A program made the translations under genes and the position numbers. Source: Planctomycetota bacterium (lineage in GTDB: Bacteria; Planctomycetota; Planctomycetia; Isosphaerales; Isosphaeraceae). From it: DNA of 41,101 bases. Positions 24,809 through 32,198 of the stretch are shown here, piece after piece. The stretch lies in assembly GCA_028291545.1 (NCBI GenBank), contig JAQGHR010000136.1, positions 1-41,101 on the forward strand. Direction: 5' to 3'. Every line of letters begins with the position of its first letter. Position 1 is the first letter of the stretch. The notes beneath the pieces are model-generated. The model did not search any database and was not told the DNA's origin. It was given only the letters and a program-made list of their open reading frames with translations.

Positions 24809-25894
24809 ATGCCACGCCCTATCCCCATCATTCTGGGGTTCCTCCTGTTCGCCGGCAGCGTCGCACGCGCCGACGACGGCGTCATCAAGGTCGTGGTCAA
24901 GCTTGCGCCGGTGTATCCGCACAAGTCGATCACGGCGCAGTCGTTCGGGGCCGGGGCGAGGTCGTACTGGATCTTCGAGCCGGCGGGGCCGACGCCCGAG
25001 AAGGCGGCGGTGGTCGTCTTCCATCACGGCTGGCTCGCGGTGAACCCGGGGGTGTATGGGGCGTGGATCGAACACCTCGTGCGCAGCGGCAAGGTCGTGA
25101 TCTTCCCGAAGTATCAGACCGACTTCATCACCCGGCCCGCCGACTTCCTGCCGAATGCCGTGTTCGCGGTGCGAGACGCCCTGGACGTGCTGGAGACCGG
25201 GCCGGGACGGGTCCGGCCGGATCGGGACCGGTTCGCGATCATCGGCCACTCGGCCGGCGGCAACCTCTCGGCGCAGATGGCGGCGATCGCCCGGGAGTCG
25301 GGCCTGCCCGAGCCCAAAGCGGTCATCTGCGTCTGCCCCGGCGAGGTCAGGCCGTTGCGAGAGCCGGACCTCTCCAGGATCCCTTCGACGACGCTGCTGA
25401 CCATCGCCGCGACCGATGGCGACCGCCTCGTCGGCGACTGCCGGGCACGCGAGATTTACGGGATGGCGACGTCGATCCCGATCTCGCGCAAGAAGTACAT
25501 CCTCTACCGCTCCGATCGGCGCGGCCGGATCCCGATCATCGCCGATCACCTCGCGCCCACGGCGGGACTGGCCACGCTCGACAGCGGCGAGGGCCTGTTC
25601 CGTGCCCGGCAGATGAACCTGGCGACCCTGGACATCCTCGACCGCTTCGGATTCTGGCGGATGACCGACCTGACGATCGCCGCGGGCTTCGCCGGCCAGA
25701 CCCTGGACGAGGCCACAAGCAACGGCGCGCTGTTCCGCGACCTCGGCCGCTGGAGCGACGGCCAGCCCGTCACGCCCCCCCTTTGCGGCGATGACCTGGA
25801 CATCATCCCCCGCACCATCGCCGCCAACGGCGGCCGCTTCCTGCCCTGGAGCGTCGATGAGTTCCGACGGATGATGATGGCGGAGAAGCCTTAG
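24809..25894 (+). CDS. secreted alpha/beta hydrolase
   Basis: The ATG at 24809 gives 361 residues with a clear signal peptide (MPRPIPIILGFLLFAGSVAR, cleavage after the following Ala-Asp region). The fold is an alpha/beta hydrolase: VVVFHHGWLAVNPGVYGAWI, the nucleophile elbow IIGHSAGGNLSA (Ser), and a later ITIAATDGDRLVGD that could hold the acid. IIADHLAPTAGL is a candidate histidine region. The oxyanion HHGW sequence fits esterases or dienelactone-type hydrolases. The substrate is unknown. A long frame extends upstream but lacks coding character. The gene is followed after 63 bp by an orphan antitoxin gene. Confidence 0.88.
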   Translation: MPRPIPIILGFLLFAGSVARADDGVIKVVVKLAPVYPHKSITAQSFGAGARSYWIFEPAGPTPEKAAVVVFHHGWLAVNPGVYGAWIEHLVRSGKVVIFPKYQTDFITRPADFLPNAVFAVRDALDVLETGPGRVRPDRDRFAIIGHSAGGNLSAQMAAIARESGLPEPKAVICVCPGEVRPLREPDLSRIPSTTLLTIAATDGDRLVGDCRAREIYGMATSIPISRKKYILYRSDRRGRIPIIADHLAPTAGLATLDSGEGLFRARQMNLATLDILDRFGFWRMTDLTIAAGFAGQTLDEATSNGALFRDLGRWSDGQPVTPPLCGDDLDIIPRTIAANGGRFLPWSVDEFRRMMMAEKP

Positions 25895-25957
25895 CCGAGC
25901 TAACCCGGTAGAGAGTACCGAGGTGCTCGCCTGCCGTGATCGGATGAGGCGTCTGCG

Positions 25958-26149
25958 ATGCCGACCTCGAACGTCAAGGAAGAAGCCCGACGCCTCATCG
26001 AACGTCTGCCGACGGATGCGACCTGGGAAGACCTCCAAACTGAGATCTACGCCCGTCAGGCCATCGAATCCGGCTCGCGGGATTCCCGCGAAGGGCGGGT
26101 CGTTCCCATCGCGGAGGCCCGTCGACGCTTCGGCCTGGCCTCCGAATGA
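25958..26149 (+). CDS. orphan antitoxin, paralog of the 23103 antitoxin
   Basis: The 63 residues MPTSNVKEEARRLIERLPTD, ATWEDLQTEIYARQAIESGS and VPIAEARRRFGLASE align without gaps to the antitoxin at 23103 (43 identities by hand count). The stop again overlaps an ATG (26146), but the toxin that should follow is lost after about 8 residues. It could be a relic, or a free antitoxin able to interact with the nearby ParE. Confidence 0.8.
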   Translation: MPTSNVKEEARRLIERLPTDATWEDLQTEIYARQAIESGSRDSREGRVVPIAEARRRFGLASE

Positions 26150-26220
26150 ACGTCCTGTGGACCGAACGACCCGGTTCAGCGGCGGTATTCCGTTCGCTGC
26201 CACCGCGGGTTAGGCCGAAT
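26146..26220 (+). pseudogene. remnant of a ParE toxin start
   Basis: The frame overlapping the orphan antitoxin stop begins MNVLWTERP, which matches the MTVSWTESA start of the toxin at 23291. After that the similarity ends and the sequence runs directly into the palindromic repeat at 26234. The rest of the toxin is absent, so this is a truncated toxin gene. Confidence 0.5.
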
Positions 26221-26233
26221 TTCTGTGGTTTTG

Positions 26234-26309
26234 GGTGCCACTGGTCGTACGCGACCAGTGCCCCTGGACCGTCGCCGAAGGGCACTGGTCGGGTACGACC
26301 AGTGGCACC
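26234..26309. repeat. REP-like double palindrome
   Basis: Two 30-base arms, 26234-26263 and 26280-26309, are inverted copies with a single mismatch, around 16 bases. Each arm itself contains the palindrome CACTGGTCG/CGACCAGTG, so the element can form one long hairpin or two short ones. It sits where the ParE remnant breaks off and between convergent genes. Confidence 0.75.
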
Positions 26310-26351
26310 ATTTGTTCTTCCCACTCGCGAGGGAAGCGGAAAGGCTTCGGA

Positions 26352-27005
26352 TCAGGATGACGAGTGGCGGCGGGCGATCAAGCCGGCGACCCCCAACATG
26401 AGTATCGCCAGCGACGCCGGCTCGGGGATCGGGGTCGGCGGATCGATGGTCAGGTCCACTTCGATCGAGCTGAGGACCGAGCCGTTGCTCGACCCGGTGA
26501 TGTGCAGGCGCTCGGGATGATCGATCAGGGCACGCAGGTCCGCGGGGATCGCGTCGGCCGAGAAGGATTGTCCCCCGAACGAACTCGCCGACGTGAAGTT
26601 GCCTGCGATCGTCCCGCCGAGCCTGTGCCCGTAGGGCGTGTAGGCATAATTGGCGTCCAATGTCCCCTGGAATTCGACCCCCCAGACGCCCGAGCTTCGG
26701 GCGAGGTCCAGGGGCAAACTCACGGTCAGGGAGATCGGAAACTCGGACTGTAAGAGGTAGGTTGGATTCTCGCCGTTGTAGGTGGTGCTCGTCGCTTCGG
26801 CCGGGGTCACCGAGTACAGATTTACGAGGGGGACGACCCTGCCGCCGCTCGTGAGGCCGGGAAGGCCCACCGGCTCGTGATAATAATCGTTGCCCAAACC
26901 CGGAACCCAGAGTTGGGCCGTATATTGGATCGCGTCGGCGCGAGCCGGCATCGAGGACATTGTCAAGAGACCGAGAGCGACGACGCAGGCTCGAAGGTCA
27001 CGCAC
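26352..27005 (-). CDS. PEP-CTERM sorting-domain protein
   Basis: A 217-residue exported protein. The N-terminal signal peptide is MRDLRACVVALGLLTMSSMP then ARADA. The C-terminal sorting signal is IPEPASLAILMLGVAGLIAR followed by RHSSS, which an exosortase/EpsH-type enzyme would recognise; no such enzyme is in this window. The mature domain is beta-rich (QYTAQLWVPGLGNDYY, SSFGGQSFSADAIPADL, SSIEVDLTIDPP) and matches no named family. It is convergent with the orphan antitoxin region and is preceded by the repeat cluster at 27085. Confidence 0.88.
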   Translation of the reverse strand: MRDLRACVVALGLLTMSSMPARADAIQYTAQLWVPGLGNDYYHEPVGLPGLTSGGRVVPLVNLYSVTPAEATSTTYNGENPTYLLQSEFPISLTVSLPLDLARSSGVWGVEFQGTLDANYAYTPYGHRLGGTIAGNFTSASSFGGQSFSADAIPADLRALIDHPERLHITGSSNGSVLSSIEVDLTIDPPTPIPEPASLAILMLGVAGLIARRHSSS

Positions 27006-27084
27006 GGGGAGGCTCCCGGAGTTCGTTAAGATGGCGGGTCGCGATCAGGATATCGAATCGCGGAGATCCGTAAAGTGCGATCTC

Positions 27085-27287
27085 AGACGCGCAAAGGGGA
27101 CATTCTACTTTATTGAGACGCGCAAAGGGGACATTCTACTTTATTGAGAATATGCGGGATTCAGGTCGATTGGGCAAGAAAAAAGTAGAACGTCCCCTTT
27201 TCTTTCCCCCAGTCCAGGTCGATTGGGCAGTCAAAAAGTAGAATGTCCCCTTTTCCAAGTCAAAAAGTAGAATGTCCCCTTTTCCCC
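27085..27287. repeat. cluster of AAAGGGGACATTCTACTTT repeats, direct and inverted
   Basis: Two tandem 31-base units (27085-27115, 27116-27146) contain AAAGGGGACATTCTACTTT. Three inverted copies of the same core follow near 27178-27201, 27232-27256 and 27261-27287, the last two in a 29-base tandem. A second motif, CAGGTCGATTGGGCA, occurs twice (27162-27176 and 27213-27227). The last repeat runs directly into an IS110 remnant. The cluster looks like the debris of a repeat-targeting or mobile element. Confidence 0.8.
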
Positions 27288-27505
27288 AGGGCCGGATCGG
27301 CGGCCGCGGCGCGATCACGGCGACGGCGCACAAGCTGGCGTGCCTGGTGTATCGGATGCTGAAGTACGGCACGGAGTACGTGGCGCGGTCGCTGGTCGAG
27401 TACGAGGCGCAGGTGCGAGAGAAGCTGGAGAGGAGCTTGCGTCGCAAGGCGCAAGCGTTGGGGTATGAGTTGGTGGCGAAGGCGTCGCCGTCGTCGCCGT
27501 CGTGA
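27287..27505 (+). pseudogene. C-terminal remnant of an IS110-family transposase
   Basis: The frame reads GRIGGRGAITATAHKLACLV then YRMLKYGTEYVARSLVEYEA and ERSLRRKAQALGYEL. This is the typical C-terminus of an IS110/IS116/IS902 transposase (TAHKLA, LKxGxxYV, EYE, RRKAxxLG). The N-terminal RuvC-like domain and all catalytic acids are missing, replaced by the GGGGACATTCTAC repeat cluster. The tail contains a short GTCGCCGTC repetition. It differs from the C-terminus of the intact element at 27937, so it derives from another member. Confidence 0.7.
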
Positions 27506-27656
27506 TGGGGCCCGGGCGAAGGCGAGGCGCCCGATCGCGAGCCGCGCCGGACCGGAGCCCGGCGAGCCCCCGCGCGATGGGGTAGGGGCGATGCGTTATG
27601 ACCAGAGATCGTGTCTATATATTAGCAATCACCGCCCTACCGGCGGAGCGAAGAGT
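27506..27656. other. intergenic stretch between two mobile-element regions
   Basis: Nothing recognisable is seen. A short AT-rich patch (near 27613-27630) stands out within GC-rich sequence, and no ORF continues across it. Confidence 0.4.
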
Positions 27657-27905
27657 TCACGGGGAGGCGTCCCCGGCCTGCACGCGCAGCCGTTCGCGCG
27701 CCCCGCTCAGGCGCTCAGCATAGTCGGGCAGCAACGGCGTGACCAGAACCCTCTGGAGTGAGCCGTGAAGCCGCCAGAGGGCCAACTCCTCGGCGACGCC
27801 CTCGACGGAGAGCCGCTCGGTGTCCTCGTAGCGGGAGAGCAGCTCGAACAGGACGAGCGCCTCGTCGGGGTGCAGCGCGATGGTTACGGGCTCGTCGTCC
27901 ACCAT
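27657..27905 (-). CDS. 82-aa conserved-looking hypothetical protein
   Basis: A small acidic protein: MVDDEPVTIALHPDEALVLF, ELLSRYEDTERLSVEGVAEE and an Arg/Glu-rich helical end (DYAERLSGARERLRVQAG). It appears to be almost entirely helical, with no membrane segment. Sequences with this HPDEALVLFELL opening are, from memory, common in planctomycetes, but no function is known to me. It lies just outside the left end of the IS110 element, 20 bases away, on the same strand as the transposase; the insertion may have separated it from its promoter. Confidence 0.65.
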   Translation of the reverse strand: MVDDEPVTIALHPDEALVLFELLSRYEDTERLSVEGVAEELALWRLHGSLQRVLVTPLLPDYAERLSGARERLRVQAGDASP

Positions 27906-27936
27906 CGGCCTCCGAGCCGCCTGCTATGAAAATGCC

Positions 27937-29175
27937 CTATGCCGCCTCGTCGCTGGCCTCCAGGATAACCTTGTGGCCCAGCCGTTCCAAGCGCCTGACC
28001 AGCTGGCGCGTCATCCGCTCCGGCTCCAGCCGCTCCAGGTACTCCGGCCCGAGGTCCCGGTAGTCCGACCCGGTCTTCAGGACCTGGTAGATGATCCCCA
28101 GCAGCGTGTGGCCCACCGCCACCGCCGCCCGCTTCCGGCCGCGCCGCGCCGACAGCCGACGGTACTGCGACCCGAGATAGGTCCCCTTGCTCCGGCCCGC
28201 CGCGTGCGCCGCCTGGATCAGGGCCGTCCGCAGCCACCGGCTCCCCTTGGTCGTCTTGCCGCTGCGACGCCTGCCGGCGCTCTCGTTGTTCCCCGGGCAC
28301 ATCCCCGCCCAACTCGCCAGGTGCCGCGCCGTCGGGAACTGCCCCATGTCCGCGCCCACCTCCGCCACCACGATCTCGGCCACCCGGCGGCCGACCCCGG
28401 GGATCGTCTCCAGCCGCGCCACCGCCTCGGCGTACGGCGTCAGCACCCGATCGATCCGCTCCCCCAGCCGGCCGATCAGGGCCTCAAGCGCCTCGTAGTG
28501 ATCGAGCAGCACCCGCAGGAGGAAGCGGTGATGCTCCGTCACCTTGCCGCGCAACGCCAGCCGCAGCGCCGGGATCTTCGCCCGCAGCCGCCCCCGCGCC
28601 AGCTCCGCCAGCGCCTCCGGGTCGTCCTGGCCCTCGATGAGTGCCCGCAGCATGGCCCGGCCCGAGTCCCCGAGCACGTCCGTGGCCACCGAGCCGAGCT
28701 TGACGTTGGCGTCCTCCAGCACCCCCTGGATGCGGTTGGCCACCGACCCCCGCTCGGCGACGATCTGCGCCCGCTGCCGCGTCAGGTCGCGCAGCTCGCG
28801 GATCGGCTCAGGCGGCACGAAGCTCGGCCTGAGCAGGCCGTGCTGGAGCAGCTCGGCGATCCACTGGCAGTCCTTCACGTCGGTCTTCCGCCCCGGCACC
28901 TGCTTGATGGGCTGGGCGTTGACCAGCATCGGCTCGAACCGCCCCTCCAGCAGGTGCCAGACCGGCTTCCAGTAGACGCCGGTGCTCTCCATGGCGAGGT
29001 GGCGGACGCCCTGCTCGGCCAGCCAGTCGGCCAGCTCGATCAGCTGGCCGGTCATGGTGCCGAAGGTCCGCACCTGCGCGCGGGCCTTGCCGGCGTCATC
29101 GACCTGGCGGACGCAGGCGACGACCGTGTCCTTGTGGATATCCAGCCCGGCGCAGCAGCGGTGGATCACTTGCAT
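27937..29175 (-). CDS. IS110-family transposase (DEDD recombinase)
   Basis: A 412-residue protein with both domains intact. The N-terminal RuvC-like domain has the DEDD acids in CAGLDIHKDTVVACV (Asp), HLAMESTGVYWKP (Glu) and GRKTDVKDCQWIAELL (two Asp). The C-terminal Tnp_IS116/IS902 domain has IPGVGRRVAEIVVAEVG and WAGMCPGNNESAGRRRSGKT with the essential Ser region. Helical repeats of a coiled coil (LRDLTRQRAQIVAERGSVAN) link the two. IS110 enzymes use a DEDD/Ser mechanism guided by a structured bridge RNA from the element's non-coding end. Nothing is truncated, so the element may be active. Confidence 0.95.
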   Translation of the reverse strand: MQVIHRCCAGLDIHKDTVVACVRQVDDAGKARAQVRTFGTMTGQLIELADWLAEQGVRHLAMESTGVYWKPVWHLLEGRFEPMLVNAQPIKQVPGRKTDVKDCQWIAELLQHGLLRPSFVPPEPIRELRDLTRQRAQIVAERGSVANRIQGVLEDANVKLGSVATDVLGDSGRAMLRALIEGQDDPEALAELARGRLRAKIPALRLALRGKVTEHHRFLLRVLLDHYEALEALIGRLGERIDRVLTPYAEAVARLETIPGVGRRVAEIVVAEVGADMGQFPTARHLASWAGMCPGNNESAGRRRSGKTTKGSRWLRTALIQAAHAAGRSKGTYLGSQYRRLSARRGRKRAAVAVGHTLLGIIYQVLKTGSDYRDLGPEYLERLEPERMTRQLVRRLERLGHKVILEASDEAA

Positions 29176-29386
29176 GGCTCGGCCTCCGGCCGACGCCCGC
29201 CGGGGGACATCGAGGGGCTCAACACTCTGCTATACGTGCTCCCCGCCGGGGCGGGGGCGACAGTCTCGGATGCGGTGCGATGTCCGGGCCAGACTAACCA
29301 GCGGGCTCACGGCACCAGGCGGCGACGGCCGGGTCCCGGCGGGCGTGCGGCGCGCCGAGTATAGCCCGGTCTCGGCCCATTTTCAT
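29176..29386 (-). ncRNA. candidate IS110 bridge-RNA region
   Basis: The roughly 200 bases between the transposase start and the right end of the element hold no ORF but several GC-rich hairpin-forming stretches on the transposase strand (for example GCCCCCGCC/GGCGGGGAGC and GGCCGGAGGCC). A TATACT hexamer near the outer end could act as -10 of a promoter. In characterised IS110-group elements this end encodes the bridge RNA. Location and composition fit; the RNA itself is not proven. Confidence 0.35.
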
Positions 29387-29991
29387 CGTCTCTGGGTGCC
29401 GCGAAGCGGCATGGCGACTAACCATAAGTAGACGTCCGAAATGTCGTGTTCTTTCACGACAATCACCGCACGGTAGGCAAGCATCGCGGATGCCGCTGTG
29501 CGGCGACGCTCGCGAGCCTACCGACGGCCGGGGCGGTTTGCAATTAGATTCGCGGCGACTCTCGTGGAATCGGAGTCCCGAGCGACGTCGGCACGCGGAG
29601 TCTGCCGCCTGTTGGGAAATACTTTCGTCATCCACGCAGGCTCGCCGCCCTTTTCATCCGCTGGGGAGCAGCGTGCGGCATGGGGGCGAATCAGGGATTC
29701 CCACCTGGCGGAGCGCGGGGCGAGAAGTCGAGAAGTCGAGACTGAAGGGCCGTTTCCTCTGGACATCCCGCCCGCTCCGCGATATCGTCCCGTCCACACG
29801 TCCGACGCGACGCACGTCGCCAGCGAGTACATCCGAGAGCATCCCCAAGGCGAATCGAGACAATCGCCGGCCGCGCCCCGCGCGGTCGGGCGACCGGGCG
29901 TCGGTCGGGCATGGATGCCCGCCGAACGACCCGTTCCTGTCTCGATAACGAGCGGCGAGGTCGCCGGACAAGCACTCTCTCGGGGGAACGG
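29387..29991. other. 600-bp region without a recognisable gene upstream of flhA
   Basis: Reading frames here lack coding character. A perfect hairpin TGCCGC/GCGGCA is at 29397-29411. A 7-bp stem TGTCGTG/CACGACA lies near 29441-29460, and a longer imperfect palindrome is at 29471-29523. The flhA promoter should be at the right end, but no sigma-54 or sigma-28 consensus was recognised. Confidence 0.4.
29471..29523. repeat. REP-like imperfect palindrome
   Basis: CGGTAGGC (29471-29478) and GCCTACCG (29516-29523) are perfect complements. The centre folds as GCCGC-TGT-GCGGC (29492-29504). The intervening bases are only partly complementary. It resembles the two double palindromes in this window in design though not in sequence. 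Confidence 0.45.
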
Positions 29992-32121
29992 ATGCCTCCT
30001 CAGACAACGAGATCGAACGAGACCGGACTGGCGCGACTCACCGGGATCATCCTCCCGGTGACCATCGTCGGCGCGATCGTCGTCTTCATCGTCCCGTTGC
30101 CCCCGCTCGTCCTGGACATGCTGCTCTCGGCGAACATCACGCTCGCCGTGCTGATCCTGTTGACCGTGTTATCGATCAAGAAGCCGCAGGACTTCAGCGC
30201 GTTCCCCTCGATCCTGGTCGTCAGCACCCTGACTCGCCTGGTCCTGAACGTGGCCGTCACCCGGCTGGTCCTGACCAAGGGCGGCACGCAGGGACTGGAC
30301 GCGGCCGGGGGCGTGATTCACGCCTTCGGCGCGTTCGTCGCGGGCGATCAGGTGGTCGTCGGCGCAATCCTCTTTTTGATCCTGGTCGTGATCCAGTTCG
30401 TGGTGATCACCAAGGGTGCCACGCGCATCAGCGAGGTCGCCGCTCGGTTCATGCTCGACGGACTGCCCGGCCGGCAGATGGCGATCGACGCCGACCTGCA
30501 CGCGGGGCTCATCGACCAGTACGAGGCCGCCCGCAGGCGCGACGCGATCTATCGCCAGGCCGACTTCTTCGGCGCCATGGACGGTGCCGGCAAGTTCGTC
30601 CGGGGCGATGCGGTGGCGGGCGTCCTGATCACATTCGTCAACATCGTCGGCGGCCTGTATCTCGGCATCGTCGAGCACGGCATGGCGCCGGGCGAGGCCG
30701 TGAGCATCTTCACCACGCTCACCATCGGCGACGGCCTGGTCAGCCAGGTCCCGGCGTTCCTGATCTCGCTGGCGGCGGGCCTGATCGTCACGCGATCGTC
30801 GTCGGAGAGCGATCTCGGCAAGGACGTGGTGGGCCAGCTCTTCTGCCGGCCCGCGGTGCTGGGCGTGGCGGCGGCGTTCCTGGCGCTGCTGGCCTTCACG
30901 GCCCTGCCCAAGGTGCCGATGCTCACCCTGGCCGGCGCCCTCGCGTGCGGGGCCTTCATGCTCATGAATCGCGGGGCCGAGACCGCGGCGGCGATCGTCG
31001 AGGACGAGGCCGCGGCGTCCTCCGCGAGCCCCTCCCCGGCCCCGGCCAGCCACGAGCCGTCGGACCGCATGGAAGACCTGTTGCAAGTCGATCCGCTGGA
31101 GCTGGAGATCGGCTATCGCCTGATCGGCCTGGCCGAATCGACCCGGGGCGGCGACCTGCTGGACCGCATCCGCGCCGTGAGGCAGAAGGTCGCACGGGAA
31201 CTGGGCCTGATCGTGCCCCAGGTACGAATCCGCGACGAGATCTCGCTGGGACCGAACGACTATTCGCTGAAGATTCGCGGCACCTCGGTCGGTCGCGGGA
31301 CCGCCTACGCCGGTCGCTTGCTGGCCGTCCCCCCGGCCGGGATGGTCACGCGGCCCGACGGTCGCGACGGCGTCGATCCCGTCTCGGGCGACCCGGCCGT
31401 CTGGATTCACGCCGACGGCCGCGAGGTCGCCGAGCTTGCCGGCTGCCGCCTGATGGAGGCCTCGGCCGTCGTCGCCGGCCACTTCGGCGAGGTCGTCCTG
31501 AATCATGCCGACGAGTTGATGACGCACGAACAGGTCCGGCGGCTCCTGGAACGCGCCCGGGCGAGTTCGGCGGCGCTGGTCGATGAGGTGGTGCCCGGCA
31601 TGCTCCGCGCCGGCGAGGTCCAGCGCGTGTTGCAGAACCTCGTCCGCGAGCGGGTCAGCGTCCGCGACCTGGAATCGATCCTGGAAGCCCTGGCCGAGCA
31701 CGCGGGCAAGACGCGGGATACCGACGCGCTAACCGAACACGTCCGCCGCGCCCTGGGCCGTCAGATCGTCGCGGCGCATCTCAGCGACGACGGCCGTTTG
31801 CGGGTGGCGACGCTCTCCGCATCCCTGGAATCGCGGCTCGCCGAGGCGGGAGGCCAGTCCGATACCCGGCCCGCCGACGCGTTCGGATCGGACGCCGCCC
31901 GGTCGGTCGTCCGCGCGGTCGCCGTGGCCGTTCACGCCCTGATCGAGGCCGATTATCCCCCGGTCCTGCTCTGCTCGGCCGAGGCCCGCCCCGTCCTGAA
32001 GGATTTGACGCGCGCCGAGCTTCCCCGTCTGGCCGTCCTCAGCCAGCGCGAGATCCCACGCGATCTGCCGGTCGAATCCGTCGGCACCGTCGTTGAAGAA
32101 TTCGAGGAGGCCTATTCATAG
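29992..32121 (+). CDS. flhA: flagellar export gate protein FlhA
   Basis: FlhA forms the inner-membrane export gate of the flagellar type III secretion system. From the ATG at 29992, which follows GGGGGAACG, the protein has 709 residues, the normal size. The N-terminal half has about eight membrane helices (GIILPVTIVGAIVVFIVPLP, ILLTVLSIKK). The family signature RISEVAARFMLDGLPGRQMA then IDAD is present, as is GAMDGAGKFVRGDA, followed by GLIVTRSSSES. The cytoplasmic C-terminal domain runs from about residue 360 (DLLQVDPLELEIGYRLIGLA). The longer frame to 29911 is not supported. It heads a plus-strand flagellar cluster with flhF starting 77 bases downstream. Confidence 0.97.
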   Translation: MPPQTTRSNETGLARLTGIILPVTIVGAIVVFIVPLPPLVLDMLLSANITLAVLILLTVLSIKKPQDFSAFPSILVVSTLTRLVLNVAVTRLVLTKGGTQGLDAAGGVIHAFGAFVAGDQVVVGAILFLILVVIQFVVITKGATRISEVAARFMLDGLPGRQMAIDADLHAGLIDQYEAARRRDAIYRQADFFGAMDGAGKFVRGDAVAGVLITFVNIVGGLYLGIVEHGMAPGEAVSIFTTLTIGDGLVSQVPAFLISLAAGLIVTRSSSESDLGKDVVGQLFCRPAVLGVAAAFLALLAFTALPKVPMLTLAGALACGAFMLMNRGAETAAAIVEDEAAASSASPSPAPASHEPSDRMEDLLQVDPLELEIGYRLIGLAESTRGGDLLDRIRAVRQKVARELGLIVPQVRIRDEISLGPNDYSLKIRGTSVGRGTAYAGRLLAVPPAGMVTRPDGRDGVDPVSGDPAVWIHADGREVAELAGCRLMEASAVVAGHFGEVVLNHADELMTHEQVRRLLERARASSAALVDEVVPGMLRAGEVQRVLQNLVRERVSVRDLESILEALAEHAGKTRDTDALTEHVRRALGRQIVAAHLSDDGRLRVATLSASLESRLAEAGGQSDTRPADAFGSDAARSVVRAVAVAVHALIEADYPPVLLCSAEARPVLKDLTRAELPRLAVLSQREIPRDLPVESVGTVVEEFEEAYS

Positions 32122-32198
32122 GGTCTGTGAATCGCGGCGATGTGTCGCAATGGAATCAAAACGGTGGGCCTCCCCGCCCCCAGGACTGGACTGTGGCA

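Larger units (their letters stand above)
27926..29386 (-). mobile_element. IS110-family insertion sequence, apparently intact
   Basis: The element is bounded by ATGAAAATG (27926-27934) and its complement CATTTTCAT (29378-29386), a 9-bp inverted repeat flanking the transposase gene. The left gap to the transposase stop is only a few bases; the right gap, before its start, is about 200 bases of GC-rich sequence. Total length is about 1.46 kb, normal for IS110 elements, which lack long inverted repeats. The precise ends and the core dinucleotide need comparison with an empty site. Confidence 0.6.

Noticed and set aside
27465..27505. GTCGCCGTCGTCGCCGTC triplet-like run
   Set aside because: It is a short low-complexity tail of the IS110 remnant and too small to treat as a separate repeat feature.
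29498..30061. Plus-strand frame of 187 codons upstream of and overlapping flhA
   Set aside because: Arg-rich with no domain, and it overlaps the supported flhA start in another frame.
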